Assembly: GCA_022563595.1 (NCBI GenBank)
Contig: JADFNB010000014.1
Location: forward strand, 5,001-69,000
DNA: 64,000 nucleotides
Reading direction: 5' to 3'
Origin: Gemmatimonadota bacterium
GTDB lineage: Bacteria; Gemmatimonadota; Gemmatimonadetes; Gemmatimonadales; GWC2-71-9
Shown piece after piece: positions 26,624-34,611 of the stretch. The stretch's first letter is position 1. Every line of letters starts with the position of its first letter. Made by a program: the position numbers and the translations under genes. A model generated the notes under the pieces. It was not told the DNA's origin, did no database searches, and was given only the letters and a program-made list of their open reading frames with translations.

Positions 26624-28483
26624 ATGATGGTGATCCCCTCGATCATTGAGCAGAAGCTAGACGCGCTTCCCGACAAACCGGGCGTCTATCTCTGGAAAGA
26701 CGCCCACGGGAAGGTGCTCTATGTCGGGAAAGCGAAACGCCTGCGACAGCGCGTGCGGAGTTACTTCACGAGCGACCACTCGCACAGCCCGAAGCACCGC
26801 ATGCTGCTGCGGGCTATCGCCGACCTGGACACGATCGTCGTGCCGTCGGAGCCGCAGGCGCTGCTCCTGGAGAACAACCTGATCAAGGAGTACGCGCCGC
26901 GCTTCAACATCCGCCTACGGGATGACAAGAGCTATCCGCGGATCGCGGTCACACTGGGCGAGCCGTTTCCCCGGGTGCTCGTGGTGCGGCGGCTCGACAT
27001 CCGAGACGCACGTTACTTCGGCCCCTATACGGACGTGACGACCCTGCGCCGCACGCTGCGGGTCATCCGTCGCATCTTCACCGTCCGCTCCTGCCACTAC
27101 GCGCTCCCCGACGACACGCCTGACAGGCCGTGCCTCGATTACCATATCAACCGTTGTCTGGCACCGTGTGTCGCGTATCAATCGCAGGAATCCTATCGCG
27201 CGATGATCGACGATGTTCTCGCCTTTCTCGAGGGACGGACCGTGGAAGTACGGCGCCGTCTGCGCGAGCGCATGGAAGCGGCATCCCGCGCGCTCGACTT
27301 CGAGCGCGCGGCCGAACTGCGGAACTCCATCCGTTGGCTGAAGCAGATCGAGCAACCGGCGGCCGTGGAAACGGTCGGCGGCGGTAACGCCGACGCTATT
27401 GGGTACGCCCGCGACGGCGACGACGCGGCGCTGGCGATAGTGCGCGTACGCGACGGGAAAGTCGTAGCGCGGGACGAGCGTTTCCTCCACAACCTCGCCG
27501 AAGAACCCGACGCCGCAATCCTGAGTGCCTTCCTGGTGCGCTCTTATCTCTCGCTCGAGGGACGGGCCTCCCGCACCGTCCTGCCGTTCCCGCCAGACGG
27601 TTTTGCAGCGCTGTCGGAACTCGCGCCCGGAACGACATGGATGACACCACAACGCGGCGCGTTCCGCCGGCTGGTCGACCTCGCGGACCAGAACGCCCGT
27701 CACTCGCTCGAGAGCTTCCGTATCGAGTCGCTGGACGCCGACGAAAGGGCTGAGGATCCGGTCTACGCGCTCGGGCGGGATCTCGGCCTCACGATCGTGC
27801 CGCGCCGACTCGTCTGCATCGACATCTCCACCAACCAAGGCCGTGACACCGTGGGAAGCCTCGTGTGGTTCGAGGGCGGCCGGCCCAAGAAAAGCGAGTA
27901 TCGCAAGTTCAAGATCAAAGGGACAGACGGCGAACCCGAAGAGCAGGAGGGACAGGAAGAACGCGGAGAGTACGACCGACAGCAGGACGACTACGCGGCG
28001 ATACGCGAGGTGGTCACCCGCTACATCCGCCGGCGTATGGACGAGGAGAAACCGCTGCCGGACCTGATGCTGATCGACGGCGGCAAGGGACAGCTCGGTG
28101 CCGCACAAGACGCGATGGCGGCGCTCGGCGTCGAATCGGTCATGCTCGGCAGCCTGGCGAAGCGCGAGGAAGAGGTGTTTCTCCCGGGACGGGCCGAGAG
28201 CATCCGGCTACCGGGCAACGCGCCCTCGCTGAAGCTATTGCAACGGGCCCGGGACGAGGCGCATCGTTTCGCGGTGACCTACAGCCGGAAGCGCCGCCGG
28301 GCGCGGACCGTGACGTCGGAGCTGATGAATATCTCCGGTATCGGACCCGCACGACGTCGCCGGATCCTGGAGCGATTCGGCAGCCTCGCGGGCGTGCGTT
28401 TGGCCAGCACCGAAGAGATCGCGTCATTACCCGGTATCTCCACCCGACTTGCGGAGCGAATCCTCCAACATCTGCACTCATGA
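26624..28483 (+). CDS. uvrC: UvrC excinuclease subunit
   Basis: UvrC makes both incisions in nucleotide-excision repair. From ATG 26624, five bases after GGGTGAGG, the protein has 619 residues; GTG 26600 is an alternative. A GIY-YIG nuclease domain sits at residues 10-95 (KPGVYLWKDAHGKVLYVGKA). A CxxxC-type segment lies near 165-180, a UVR motif near 222, and an RNase H-like domain with LMLIDGGKGQLGAA. The helix-hairpin-helix tail ends the protein (ISGIGPARRRRILERFG). A Glu-rich insert (EEQEGQEERGE) near residue 440 is unusual. Confidence 0.95.
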   Translation: MMVIPSIIEQKLDALPDKPGVYLWKDAHGKVLYVGKAKRLRQRVRSYFTSDHSHSPKHRMLLRAIADLDTIVVPSEPQALLLENNLIKEYAPRFNIRLRDDKSYPRIAVTLGEPFPRVLVVRRLDIRDARYFGPYTDVTTLRRTLRVIRRIFTVRSCHYALPDDTPDRPCLDYHINRCLAPCVAYQSQESYRAMIDDVLAFLEGRTVEVRRRLRERMEAASRALDFERAAELRNSIRWLKQIEQPAAVETVGGGNADAIGYARDGDDAALAIVRVRDGKVVARDERFLHNLAEEPDAAILSAFLVRSYLSLEGRASRTVLPFPPDGFAALSELAPGTTWMTPQRGAFRRLVDLADQNARHSLESFRIESLDADERAEDPVYALGRDLGLTIVPRRLVCIDISTNQGRDTVGSLVWFEGGRPKKSEYRKFKIKGTDGEPEEQEGQEERGEYDRQQDDYAAIREVVTRYIRRRMDEEKPLPDLMLIDGGKGQLGAAQDAMAALGVESVMLGSLAKREEEVFLPGRAESIRLPGNAPSLKLLQRARDEAHRFAVTYSRKRRRARTVTSELMNISGIGPARRRRILERFGSLAGVRLASTEEIASLPGISTRLAERILQHLHS

Positions 28484-29631
28484 CCTATCACTGGACCCTC
28501 GAGTGCTCGTCATGCGACGAGCGCCACGACGCCTCCGGACTGCCCACCGTATGCCCGGCGTGCGGGATGCCGTGGCTCGTGCGGTACCGGCATCACCCGT
28601 CTCCGGATCTGCGCGATGCTATTGCACGGCGCGGACCGACTATGTGGCGATACCGGGAGTGGTTGCCCATTCAGCCGGATGAAGAACCCGTCAGCCTCGG
28701 CGAGGGGATGACCCCGCTGGTGCGCGCGGCATCGATCGAACAGGACCTCGGGCTGGACGAGGTCTGGATCAAGGACGAGTCCCAGAACCCGACCGGCTCG
28801 TTCAAGGCACGCGGGATGTCCGCAGCGATCACCCGTGCGACCTTGGGCGGCGCGACCGCCTTCACCGTGCCGACCGCCGGAAACGCCGGCGTGGCGTTGA
28901 GCGCCTACGCGACGCGCGCGGGGTGCCCCGCCCGCATCTTCGCGCCACGAACGACACCGCCGCGGTTGCTGGAGCAGATGGACGTCCACGGCGGGGAGTT
29001 AATAGCCCAGGACGGGCACATCGGCGATTGCGGTAAAGCCTCCCGCGCATATGCGCGGGACGCCGGCGCATTCGATGTCTCGACCCTGCGCGAGCCCTAC
29101 CGCATCGAGGGAAAGAAGACCCTCGGCCTCGAACTGGCCGAACAGTTCGGCTGGGACCTGCCCGAAGTCATCATTTACCCGACGGGCGGCGGGACCGGAC
29201 TCATCGGGATGTGGAAGGCGTTCGACGAGCTGCGTGCCGCGGGCTGGATCCCGGCCGGCAGCAACGCCCGCCTGTTCAGCGTGCAATCCACGGGGTGCGC
29301 TCCGGTCGTTCGGGCTTTTGAGGCGGATCGAGACCGGACCGAGGCCTGGGAAGATCCCGTGACCGTCGCGAGCGGATTGCGGGTGCCTGCGCCGCTCGGT
29401 GGAGGGCTCATCCTGCGCGGCCTGCGGGAGACCGGCGGGTGCGCCGTCGCCGTTACAGACACCGCACTCGAGCAGTCTCAGAAACGACTCGCGGCAGCTG
29501 AGGGGATCGACATGTGCCCGGAAGGCGGCGCGAGCGTCGCGGCCCTCACCGAACTCGTCCGGCGCGGCATAGTCGAGCGGCGGCACCGGACCGTACTCTT
29601 CAACACCGGAGCCGGGTGGCTTTATCGCTAG
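28480..29631 (+). CDS. thrC: Threonine synthase
   Basis: This PLP enzyme converts O-phosphohomoserine to threonine. From ATG 28480, overlapping the uvrC stop as ATGA, it has 383 residues. Residues 9-40 are a zinc-ribbon-like head (CSSCDERH, CPACGMPW), as in many threonine synthases. The PLP lysine is in NPTGSFKARGMSA, and the phosphate loop is TGGGTGLIGMW. Because fold-II PLP enzymes look alike, a related lyase is a small possibility. Confidence 0.9.
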   Translation: MTYHWTLECSSCDERHDASGLPTVCPACGMPWLVRYRHHPSPDLRDAIARRGPTMWRYREWLPIQPDEEPVSLGEGMTPLVRAASIEQDLGLDEVWIKDESQNPTGSFKARGMSAAITRATLGGATAFTVPTAGNAGVALSAYATRAGCPARIFAPRTTPPRLLEQMDVHGGELIAQDGHIGDCGKASRAYARDAGAFDVSTLREPYRIEGKKTLGLELAEQFGWDLPEVIIYPTGGGTGLIGMWKAFDELRAAGWIPAGSNARLFSVQSTGCAPVVRAFEADRDRTEAWEDPVTVASGLRVPAPLGGGLILRGLRETGGCAVAVTDTALEQSQKRLAAAEGIDMCPEGGASVAALTELVRRGIVERRHRTVLFNTGAGWLYR

Positions 29632-29662
29632 GCTCTGGCGATATTTGCTCGCTGAATCCCAG

Positions 29663-30871
29663 ATGCTCATAGCCATCCTCGACCCAGCCGCCGGCATAAG
29701 CGGCGACATGACGCTCGGTGCCCTGGTCGATGCCGGGGCGCCGCAGGACTGGCTCGAGCAGCTGCCCCGGCGCCTGGGGTTCCCCGAGGTCGAGGTGCGG
29801 ATCGAGACGGTGCGCCGCGCGTCCCTAGCGGCAACCAGGGTCTTGTTCGACATCCCGGGGCACGGCGCCGGCGAGCACGGACGCAGCGTGGGCGAGTTGA
29901 TCGGGTTGGTGGAAGCCGCGCCGGTATCCGAGTGGGTTCGAACCCGGGCAGTGCGTGCGTTCACGCTGCTCGGTGAGGCAGAGGGACGGGTACACGGCTG
30001 CGCCCCGGCGGACGTCCATCTCCACGAGGTGGGCGCAGTCGACGCGGTGCTCGACATCGTCGGATCGATCGAGGGGTTCGAGCGCCTGGGCGTGGATGCC
30101 GTGTACAATCTGCCGGTCGCGATAGGGACGGGATGGGCGAACGCCGCGCACGGGAAGCTTCCGGTGCCGGCCCCGGCCACGGCGATTCTCCTCGAGGGGA
30201 TCGAGCTTGCGGGCCGCTCGCCGGTGGAGGGCGAGGCGACGACCCCTACGGGCGCGGCCCTGTTGCGTGTGCTCTCGCGGGGCGCGCCGCCCGAACGGTG
30301 GCGCATCACCCGGAGCGGATGGGGCGCTGGGCAACGGGATCCCTCGAGGTACCCCAACGCCCTGCGTCTGCTCATCGCCGAGGCGGCGCACGAAGCGGGC
30401 ATGGTCGAGGTCATCGCCACCGATGTGGACGACCTCAATCCGGAGTACCTCGAGCCGCTGCGTCGGGCTGTGCTGGACGCGGGAGCACTCGACTGCGTTG
30501 CGTGGCCCACGCACGGAAAGAAGGGACGGATCAGCATGCGCATCGAGGCACTGGCTCCAGTTGATCGGGCCGACAGCGTCGTGGAGGCCATGTTCCGCCA
30601 CAGTACGACTGCCGGCGTACGACATGGAACTTTCTTGAGGGAGACCCTCCAGCGACGGCAACTCGTTGTGGAGCTAGATCCCGATACCAGGGTACGGATA
30701 AAGGTATGGGAGGCTCCCGGCGGCCGTCGGCTGAAGGCGGAGTTTGATGATGTGGATGCGGCAGCCACCAAGCTCGGGCGCCCGGCGCTCGAGATCGCTC
30801 GTGAGGCCGAGCGGCGCGCAGAATCTTTGCTCGGCGGCGAGGATCGAGAACGGGATGATTTGGAGCGATAA
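29663..30871 (+). CDS. larC: LarC-type nickel insertion protein (DUF111)
   Basis: LarC inserts nickel into the pyridinium dithiocarboxylate pincer cofactor of lactate racemase-type enzymes. The protein has 402 residues from ATG 29663. DPAAGISGDMTLGALVDAG is the family start, followed by DVHLHEVGAVDAVLDIVGS (metal-binding His), NLPVAIGTG and VEGEATTPTGAALL. The C-terminal DUF111 part with DVDDLNPEYLEPL is in the same frame. Unlike the frameshifted larC of Lactiplantibacillus, this reads as one chain. No larB, larE or larA lies nearby, so the client enzyme is unknown. Confidence 0.92.
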   Translation: MLIAILDPAAGISGDMTLGALVDAGAPQDWLEQLPRRLGFPEVEVRIETVRRASLAATRVLFDIPGHGAGEHGRSVGELIGLVEAAPVSEWVRTRAVRAFTLLGEAEGRVHGCAPADVHLHEVGAVDAVLDIVGSIEGFERLGVDAVYNLPVAIGTGWANAAHGKLPVPAPATAILLEGIELAGRSPVEGEATTPTGAALLRVLSRGAPPERWRITRSGWGAGQRDPSRYPNALRLLIAEAAHEAGMVEVIATDVDDLNPEYLEPLRRAVLDAGALDCVAWPTHGKKGRISMRIEALAPVDRADSVVEAMFRHSTTAGVRHGTFLRETLQRRQLVVELDPDTRVRIKVWEAPGGRRLKAEFDDVDAAATKLGRPALEIAREAERRAESLLGGEDRERDDLER

Positions 30872-30883
30872 AACGGAGTGAAC

Positions 30884-32323
30884 ATGAGAAACCTCGTAGC
30901 AGGCATAGGAATCGGGATCGCGCTCAGCATGTCGACAGCCGGTGCAGCGATCGGGCAGAGAATAGCGCCGTGGGGCGCCCCGGCCGATTGTGAGTTGAAC
31001 ACCGGTCACTACCTCATCAACAGCGCTGTGCTGTATATCCGCACGGCAGCAGGCGCACGTTTTCCGGACACACGCGATCGAAACCTGCGGGACGCGATCC
31101 GCGTGCTCACCCAGGCATTGGACCAGGGAAGGGACAACGATCCGGCGGTGTGGTTCTACCTGGGACGGTACTATTGGGCGGAGCGCGACATCCTCGGCGC
31201 CGATTCGGCCTGGGACAAGGCGGCGGCAATGGCTCCCGAATGCGTGGCCGCGATCGAGACGAGTCGCCGCAGGTTATGGGTGCCGATCCTGAATCAAGGC
31301 GTGGATGCGCTTCGCGATGACGATGACGAAGCCGCAACGCTGGCATTCGAGAAGGCGAACGTGATCTACCAGAACGAGCCGCCCAGTTTTTTCTACCTGG
31401 GCCAGATCTACTCGACGGCCAAACAACTCGACAGCGCCGTCTACTACTACGACCGGACCATACAGATCGCCAACCGCGAATCGAATCGGGGGAATGAGAG
31501 CTACCAGGATATGGGCGCTACGGCGGCATTCAACGTCGCGCGCCTGTACCACACCGACCGGCAATACGACTCGGCCATCGCCTGGTACCAGCGATTCCGG
31601 CAGAGCAAGCCGGATGACGCCGCGGCCATCACCGGGCAAGCAAGCGCACTGTTCTCGGCCGGATACACCGACGTAGCCGTTGTGCTCTACGACAGCGTGC
31701 TGATGCTTGCCGCCGACATGCCCACACTCGATCTCTTCACGACGGGCGTGGCACTCTTTCGCGCCGGCCAGTTCGAGCGCGCAGCCCAGGCGTTCGAGGC
31801 GGGTCTCGAGCGGAGCGCGAACTATCGCGACGCGCTGTTCAACCTCACGAACACGTATTTTCGCATGTCGGATCTGGATTCCGGCTTGGCGGATGCGGAA
31901 CGGGAAGCGATGGAGAAGGAATACGGCGAGAAGATGCTTCCGATCGCCCAGCGCCTCGTGGCGGTGGATCCGCACTCGGCATCCGCGTTGCGGCTGCTCG
32001 CCGCTTCCTACCAGCTCCAGAGCCAGGAAGACTCGACGCTGGCCGTGCTCGAGCGCGCACAGGCCCTCACCTTCGACGTGACGGTGAGCGTGTTCCAGGC
32101 GGCGTCCGGGGGAGGGTTCGAGGTGCGCGGAATCATCACGAACCTCTCGGACGAGTCATTGACCGTGCCGGCGATAAGGTTCGAGTTCGTGAACGAAGCC
32201 GGCGAGGTCGTGGAGACGGCCGAGATCCCGCAGCAGACGATCGAGCCGGAGTCCGTGGCACCGTTCCAGCTACGGCCGTCCGCGGAAGGCATGGCGGCGT
32301 GGAGGTATAGCAGCGGGACATGA
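30884..32323 (+). CDS. Secreted TPR protein, paralog A
   Basis: The product has 479 residues from ATG 30884. A signal peptide (VAGIGIGIALSMSTAGAAIGQ) is followed by a conserved opening segment with CELNTGHYLINSAVLY. Several tetratricopeptide-like helical repeats follow (about 60-390), such as PPSFFYLGQIYSTAKQLDSA. A C-terminal beta domain of about 75 residues (GGFEVRGIITNLSDESLTVP) recalls FxLYD-type domains. The last residues AWRYSSG match the second copy at 34612-36243, which ends AWRYRRQ. A periplasmic or outer-membrane-tethered scaffold is likely. Confidence 0.8.
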   Translation: MRNLVAGIGIGIALSMSTAGAAIGQRIAPWGAPADCELNTGHYLINSAVLYIRTAAGARFPDTRDRNLRDAIRVLTQALDQGRDNDPAVWFYLGRYYWAERDILGADSAWDKAAAMAPECVAAIETSRRRLWVPILNQGVDALRDDDDEAATLAFEKANVIYQNEPPSFFYLGQIYSTAKQLDSAVYYYDRTIQIANRESNRGNESYQDMGATAAFNVARLYHTDRQYDSAIAWYQRFRQSKPDDAAAITGQASALFSAGYTDVAVVLYDSVLMLAADMPTLDLFTTGVALFRAGQFERAAQAFEAGLERSANYRDALFNLTNTYFRMSDLDSGLADAEREAMEKEYGEKMLPIAQRLVAVDPHSASALRLLAASYQLQSQEDSTLAVLERAQALTFDVTVSVFQAASGGGFEVRGIITNLSDESLTVPAIRFEFVNEAGEVVETAEIPQQTIEPESVAPFQLRPSAEGMAAWRYSSGT

Positions 32324-32333
32324 CGCGGCTCGC

Positions 32334-32362
32334 TTGACACCGTGGCGGGGTATTCATACACT
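32334..32362 (+). promoter_or_regulatory. Promoter of tRNA-Gly
   Basis: TTGACA at 32334-32339 is a perfect -35 box and TACACT at 32357-32362 is a good -10 box, with the ideal 17-base spacer. Transcription is expected near 32369, three bases before the mature tRNA. It begins 11 bases after the TPR gene stop. Confidence 0.75.
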
Positions 32363-32371
32363 CCGCCGAAC

Positions 32372-32443
<72 letters not shown>

Positions 32444-32545
32444 CTTTATCCCGCAACGACTTAGCTCGCATGGGCGGATCGGCAGGACATGGGGTAACCC
32501 CCGGGTAACCTGCGCACGTGATCTTGCCGGTTCCCGGCCCGCTTT

Positions 32546-32664
32546 TCACCGAATCGCCAATTTGAACGCCTGGAGCATCGCCGTCACGTAGTCCGAGCGG
32601 AGGCGGGGCGTCAACTCATCGGCCCGGCGCATCCCGCGCGCGGCCAGCGGCGCATCGAGGTAGC
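32546..32664 (-). pseudogene. Unrecognised C-terminal gene remnant
   Basis: On the minus strand a reading frame ending at TGA 32546-32548 gives a plausible helical tail (ELTPRLRSDYVTAMLQAF, then KLAIR). Upstream of about 32664 it runs antisense into the DUF3631-like fragment and loses protein-like character. I cannot name the family. It is best seen as debris in the region after tRNA-Gly; a chance open frame is also possible. Confidence 0.25.
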
Positions 32665-32820
32665 TTGACCAGCGTCTCCGCGTGGATGTCCGAGTCGGCA
32701 CGCGAGCTGCTGCTGGCCGATCTCCGGATGGTGTTCGCAGGGCGGGGTGGTGACCGGCTCGCATTCGCTGACATCGTGGAGGCGCTGGCGCGCCGCCGCA
32801 GGCGGACTTTCAATAGCTGA
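32665..32820 (+). pseudogene. DUF3631-like C-terminal fragment (phage/plasmid-type protein remnant)
   Basis: A short frame (ATG 32686, or TTG 32665, to TGA 32818-32820) encodes SARELLLADLRMVFAG followed by DRLAFADIVEALARRR. This resembles the tail of DUF3631 domains, where LLADIR-xF is followed by a D-R-hydrophobic turn and an L-V-x-x-L helix. DUF3631 is found in phage, plasmid and actinobacterial helicase or primase-like proteins. The remaining several hundred residues are missing. The fragment ends exactly where the first 39-bp direct repeat begins. Confidence 0.4.
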
Positions 32821-32858
32821 ACGTGCACAATTCTCTCCCGGGCGCACAACCCAACGAC
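32820..32858 (+). repeat. Direct repeat copy 1 (39 bp)
   Basis: It begins AACGTGCACAAT and ends GGCGCACAACCCAACGAC. It matches the copy at 33092-33129 at all but a few positions, with one length difference. Read on the minus strand, it lies 31 bases after the stop of the 56-residue membrane protein. Confidence 0.85.
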
Positions 32859-32889
32859 CCACCGCGAAGCTCATGAGGGTTGCTTCGTT

Positions 32890-33060
32890 CTAGGCGTCAA
32901 GGCCGCGCCGCGACACAGCGTCGGCCAAGGTCTCTAGATGGCTGGCTATTGCCTCGTGGGCTTTCATGCTACGCCACAGCGTCATCAGCATGATTACCGG
33001 GAATGCGATGTAAGCCAGCACAACAAAGACGCCAAAGAGGCCCACAGCGTCGGTAAACAT
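32890..33060 (-). CDS. Small single-helix membrane protein, 56 residues
   Basis: ATG 33060 on the minus strand is preceded by GGGAGGG, a strong ribosome site five bases away. The product has one long hydrophobic helix (VGLFGVFVVLAYIAFPVIML) followed by a basic and helical tail (WRSMKAHEAIASHLETLADA). No family is recognised. It sits between the two direct repeats. The strong ribosome site and a clean helix argue that it is a real gene. Confidence 0.6.
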   Translation of the reverse strand: MFTDAVGLFGVFVVLAYIAFPVIMLMTLWRSMKAHEAIASHLETLADAVSRRGLDA

Positions 33061-33091
33061 TTTTACCCTCCCAGATTGGACCCAGTAGCCC

Positions 33092-33129
33092 AACGTGCAC
33101 AATCCTCCCCCGGCGCACAACCCAACGAC
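33092..33129 (+). repeat. Direct repeat copy 2 (38 bp)
   Basis: It begins AACGTGCACAAT and ends CGGCGCACAACCCAACGAC, pairing with the copy at 32820-32858. The repeat-to-repeat distance is 272 bases and the unit contains one small gene. On the minus strand this copy lies 75 bases after the stop of the other 56-residue ORF. Both copies contain GTTGGGT on the minus strand. Confidence 0.85.
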
Positions 33130-33204
33130 TTCCTTGTCGCACGAGCGCGCCTGTCAGCAGCAAGCGTGCTATGCAGTCTCACGACGCCACTCCCAGCCAT
33201 CTAG

Positions 33205-33375
33205 CTACCTCCAGCCTGACCTGACAATGCTCATGATGCCAGACATTACGGTAAAGTCGAGAGGTGTTGGAACGCCTTGCGCTTTCAGTTCTTTGTAGAA
33301 ATCCGGATTCTGTATGACGGGGACGCTTACAATCCGGACTCCATCGGTCACGTCCTGTCCGAAGAAGGGAGCCAT
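33205..33375 (-). CDS. Hypothetical 56-residue protein
   Basis: From ATG 33375 (minus strand), eight bases after GAGG, the product begins MAPFFGQDVTDGVRIVSV and continues with VIQNPDFYKELKAQG. The codon pattern is protein-like but less GC-rich than the neighbouring housekeeping genes. GTG 33423 in the same frame is another start, directly after an in-frame TAA. A stretch before that TAA also reads like protein (SLIQFFIDRGPTW), so a longer gene may have been broken. The family is not recognised. Confidence 0.4.
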   Translation of the reverse strand: MAPFFGQDVTDGVRIVSVPVIQNPDFYKELKAQGVPTPLDFTVMSGIMSIVRSGWR

Positions 33376-33602
33376 GATCTCAACCTCGCGCCCTGCCAGC
33401 GTCCGGCCATTCGCTCGGTGCACTTAGCACTGAAACGTGACCCAGGTAGGACCACGGTCGATGAAGAACTGAATCAGGCTTTGAGGCTCCACAGAAATAG
33501 CTCTTCGGTGAGGCTGACCTAACGTCCCTGCGCTTCAACCCGACCCCACCGCGGGCCGCCCCGGCAGGGAGCCGTCGGGGCGACCACCTCTCTCGAAGGC
33601 GC

Positions 33603-34268
33603 CTAGCTGCTGCCGAAGCGCCGGTTCAAGTATCGGCTGACGGTTTCCCGACCGCCTAGCCCGACGGCCAGCGCGGCGGCGAGGCACGCGGCGCCGAACA
33701 CAATCAGGAAGCCGTTGGCCACGATGCCTTCACCGATCCGCAGCTGACTCAGGGCAATCACGAACGCGAAGACGATCAACGCGTAGCGTGCCACCGCCGC
33801 GAGAAGCGGGGCCTCCTCGATGCCTGCGTTGGCCGCCGCCGTTCTCACCAATCCGGCAACGAAGTTCGCCGCTGAGAGGCCAACCACGAGCACGATGACG
33901 GCGACGATGACGTTCGGGACATACAGGAGGATCTGGTTGAGCATCTGGGACGCCATCTCGAGCCGTAGCGCGTTCACCGCCATGAGCAGCACGATGAGCA
34001 TCAGGAGCCAGTACACCAGGACGGCGAGCAGACCCGCCGCCGAATGCGTGACGCCTCCCTTGGCCAGGAACTCGTCGATCCCCGCCTTTTCGGCGAGGAC
34101 GGGAAACCTGATGAGTTTGAGCATCCGGACCACCGCGGCCTTGAGCACTTTGGCGGCGATCCAACCCACAAGGAGGATGACGAGCGCGGCAAGAATGTTG
34201 GGCAGGAATTCACCGAGCCCGGTCATGAAACTGGCAAATGAGTCGCTAATGATATCCTGGATCGGCAT
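33603..34268 (-). CDS. Mechanosensitive-channel-like membrane protein (TM-helix repeat family)
   Basis: The 221-residue protein starts at ATG 34268 with GAGGG upstream. It contains two copies of the TM-helix repeat found in CmpX-like small mechanosensitive channels: LPNILAALVILLVGWIAA near residue 23 and VPNVIVAVIVLVVGLSAANF near 109. Two more hydrophobic helices follow. The C-terminal GLGGRETVSRYLNRRFG lacks a cytoplasmic MscS vestibule domain. It probably forms a pore or senses membrane tension. It is the only full-sized gene in the region between the TPR paralogs, and it faces the opposite way. Confidence 0.85.
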   Translation of the reverse strand: MPIQDIISDSFASFMTGLGEFLPNILAALVILLVGWIAAKVLKAAVVRMLKLIRFPVLAEKAGIDEFLAKGGVTHSAAGLLAVLVYWLLMLIVLLMAVNALRLEMASQMLNQILLYVPNVIVAVIVLVVGLSAANFVAGLVRTAAANAGIEEAPLLAAVARYALIVFAFVIALSQLRIGEGIVANGFLIVFGAACLAAALAVGLGGRETVSRYLNRRFGSS

Positions 34269-34611
34269 GGTGGCGTCCCTCACGGTCCGAGGTCAATACG
34301 GCGGGAGGGCTGGACCTGGCCGAGCGGCGCCCGTCGCTGGCGTGTCCCCGAGTCGATCCCGGAGACGTTTCGCCTTTCGATAAGATGTACCTCGGTTTGG
34401 ACCGGCGCCAACATCTCTCGCGCAATGGCCCACCACATCACATCTTGAGGTGTCCGGTCCGGCTGGAGGCGGCGATGCTCCCGCACGGGCGCTAGCGTCG
34501 TCGCGGGCGGAGGGGAATGACGGGGGAGGCGAGGGGGGACGATCACCTGCGCTGTTGCCAGCAGGAGCATCACGCGTTAGTCTGACGTGAAACTCATCGT
34601 GCGAGACGCTC
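34269..34611. other. Intergenic region between divergent genes, no secure gene
   Basis: This 343-base stretch lies between the divergent mechanosensitive-like gene and TPR paralog B. An open minus-strand frame from ATG 34573 to 34280 begins MMLLLATAQVIVPPRL, but it has no ribosome site and then turns into Pro/Arg-rich sequence, so I do not call it a gene. Promoters for both flanking genes should lie here, but I see no clear -35/-10 pair. Confidence 0.5.

Noticed and set aside
28999-31002. 667-codon minus-strand open frame opposite thrC and larC
   Set aside because: It covers two well-recognised plus-strand genes and has Ser/Arg/Pro-rich composition typical of antisense GC-rich DNA.
32820-33129. 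True integron attC sites
   Set aside because: GTTGGGT matches the GTTRRRY core, but no RYYYAAC partner forms the required stem on the same strand, and conservation extends 26 bases past the core, where cassettes should differ. No integrase is in the window.
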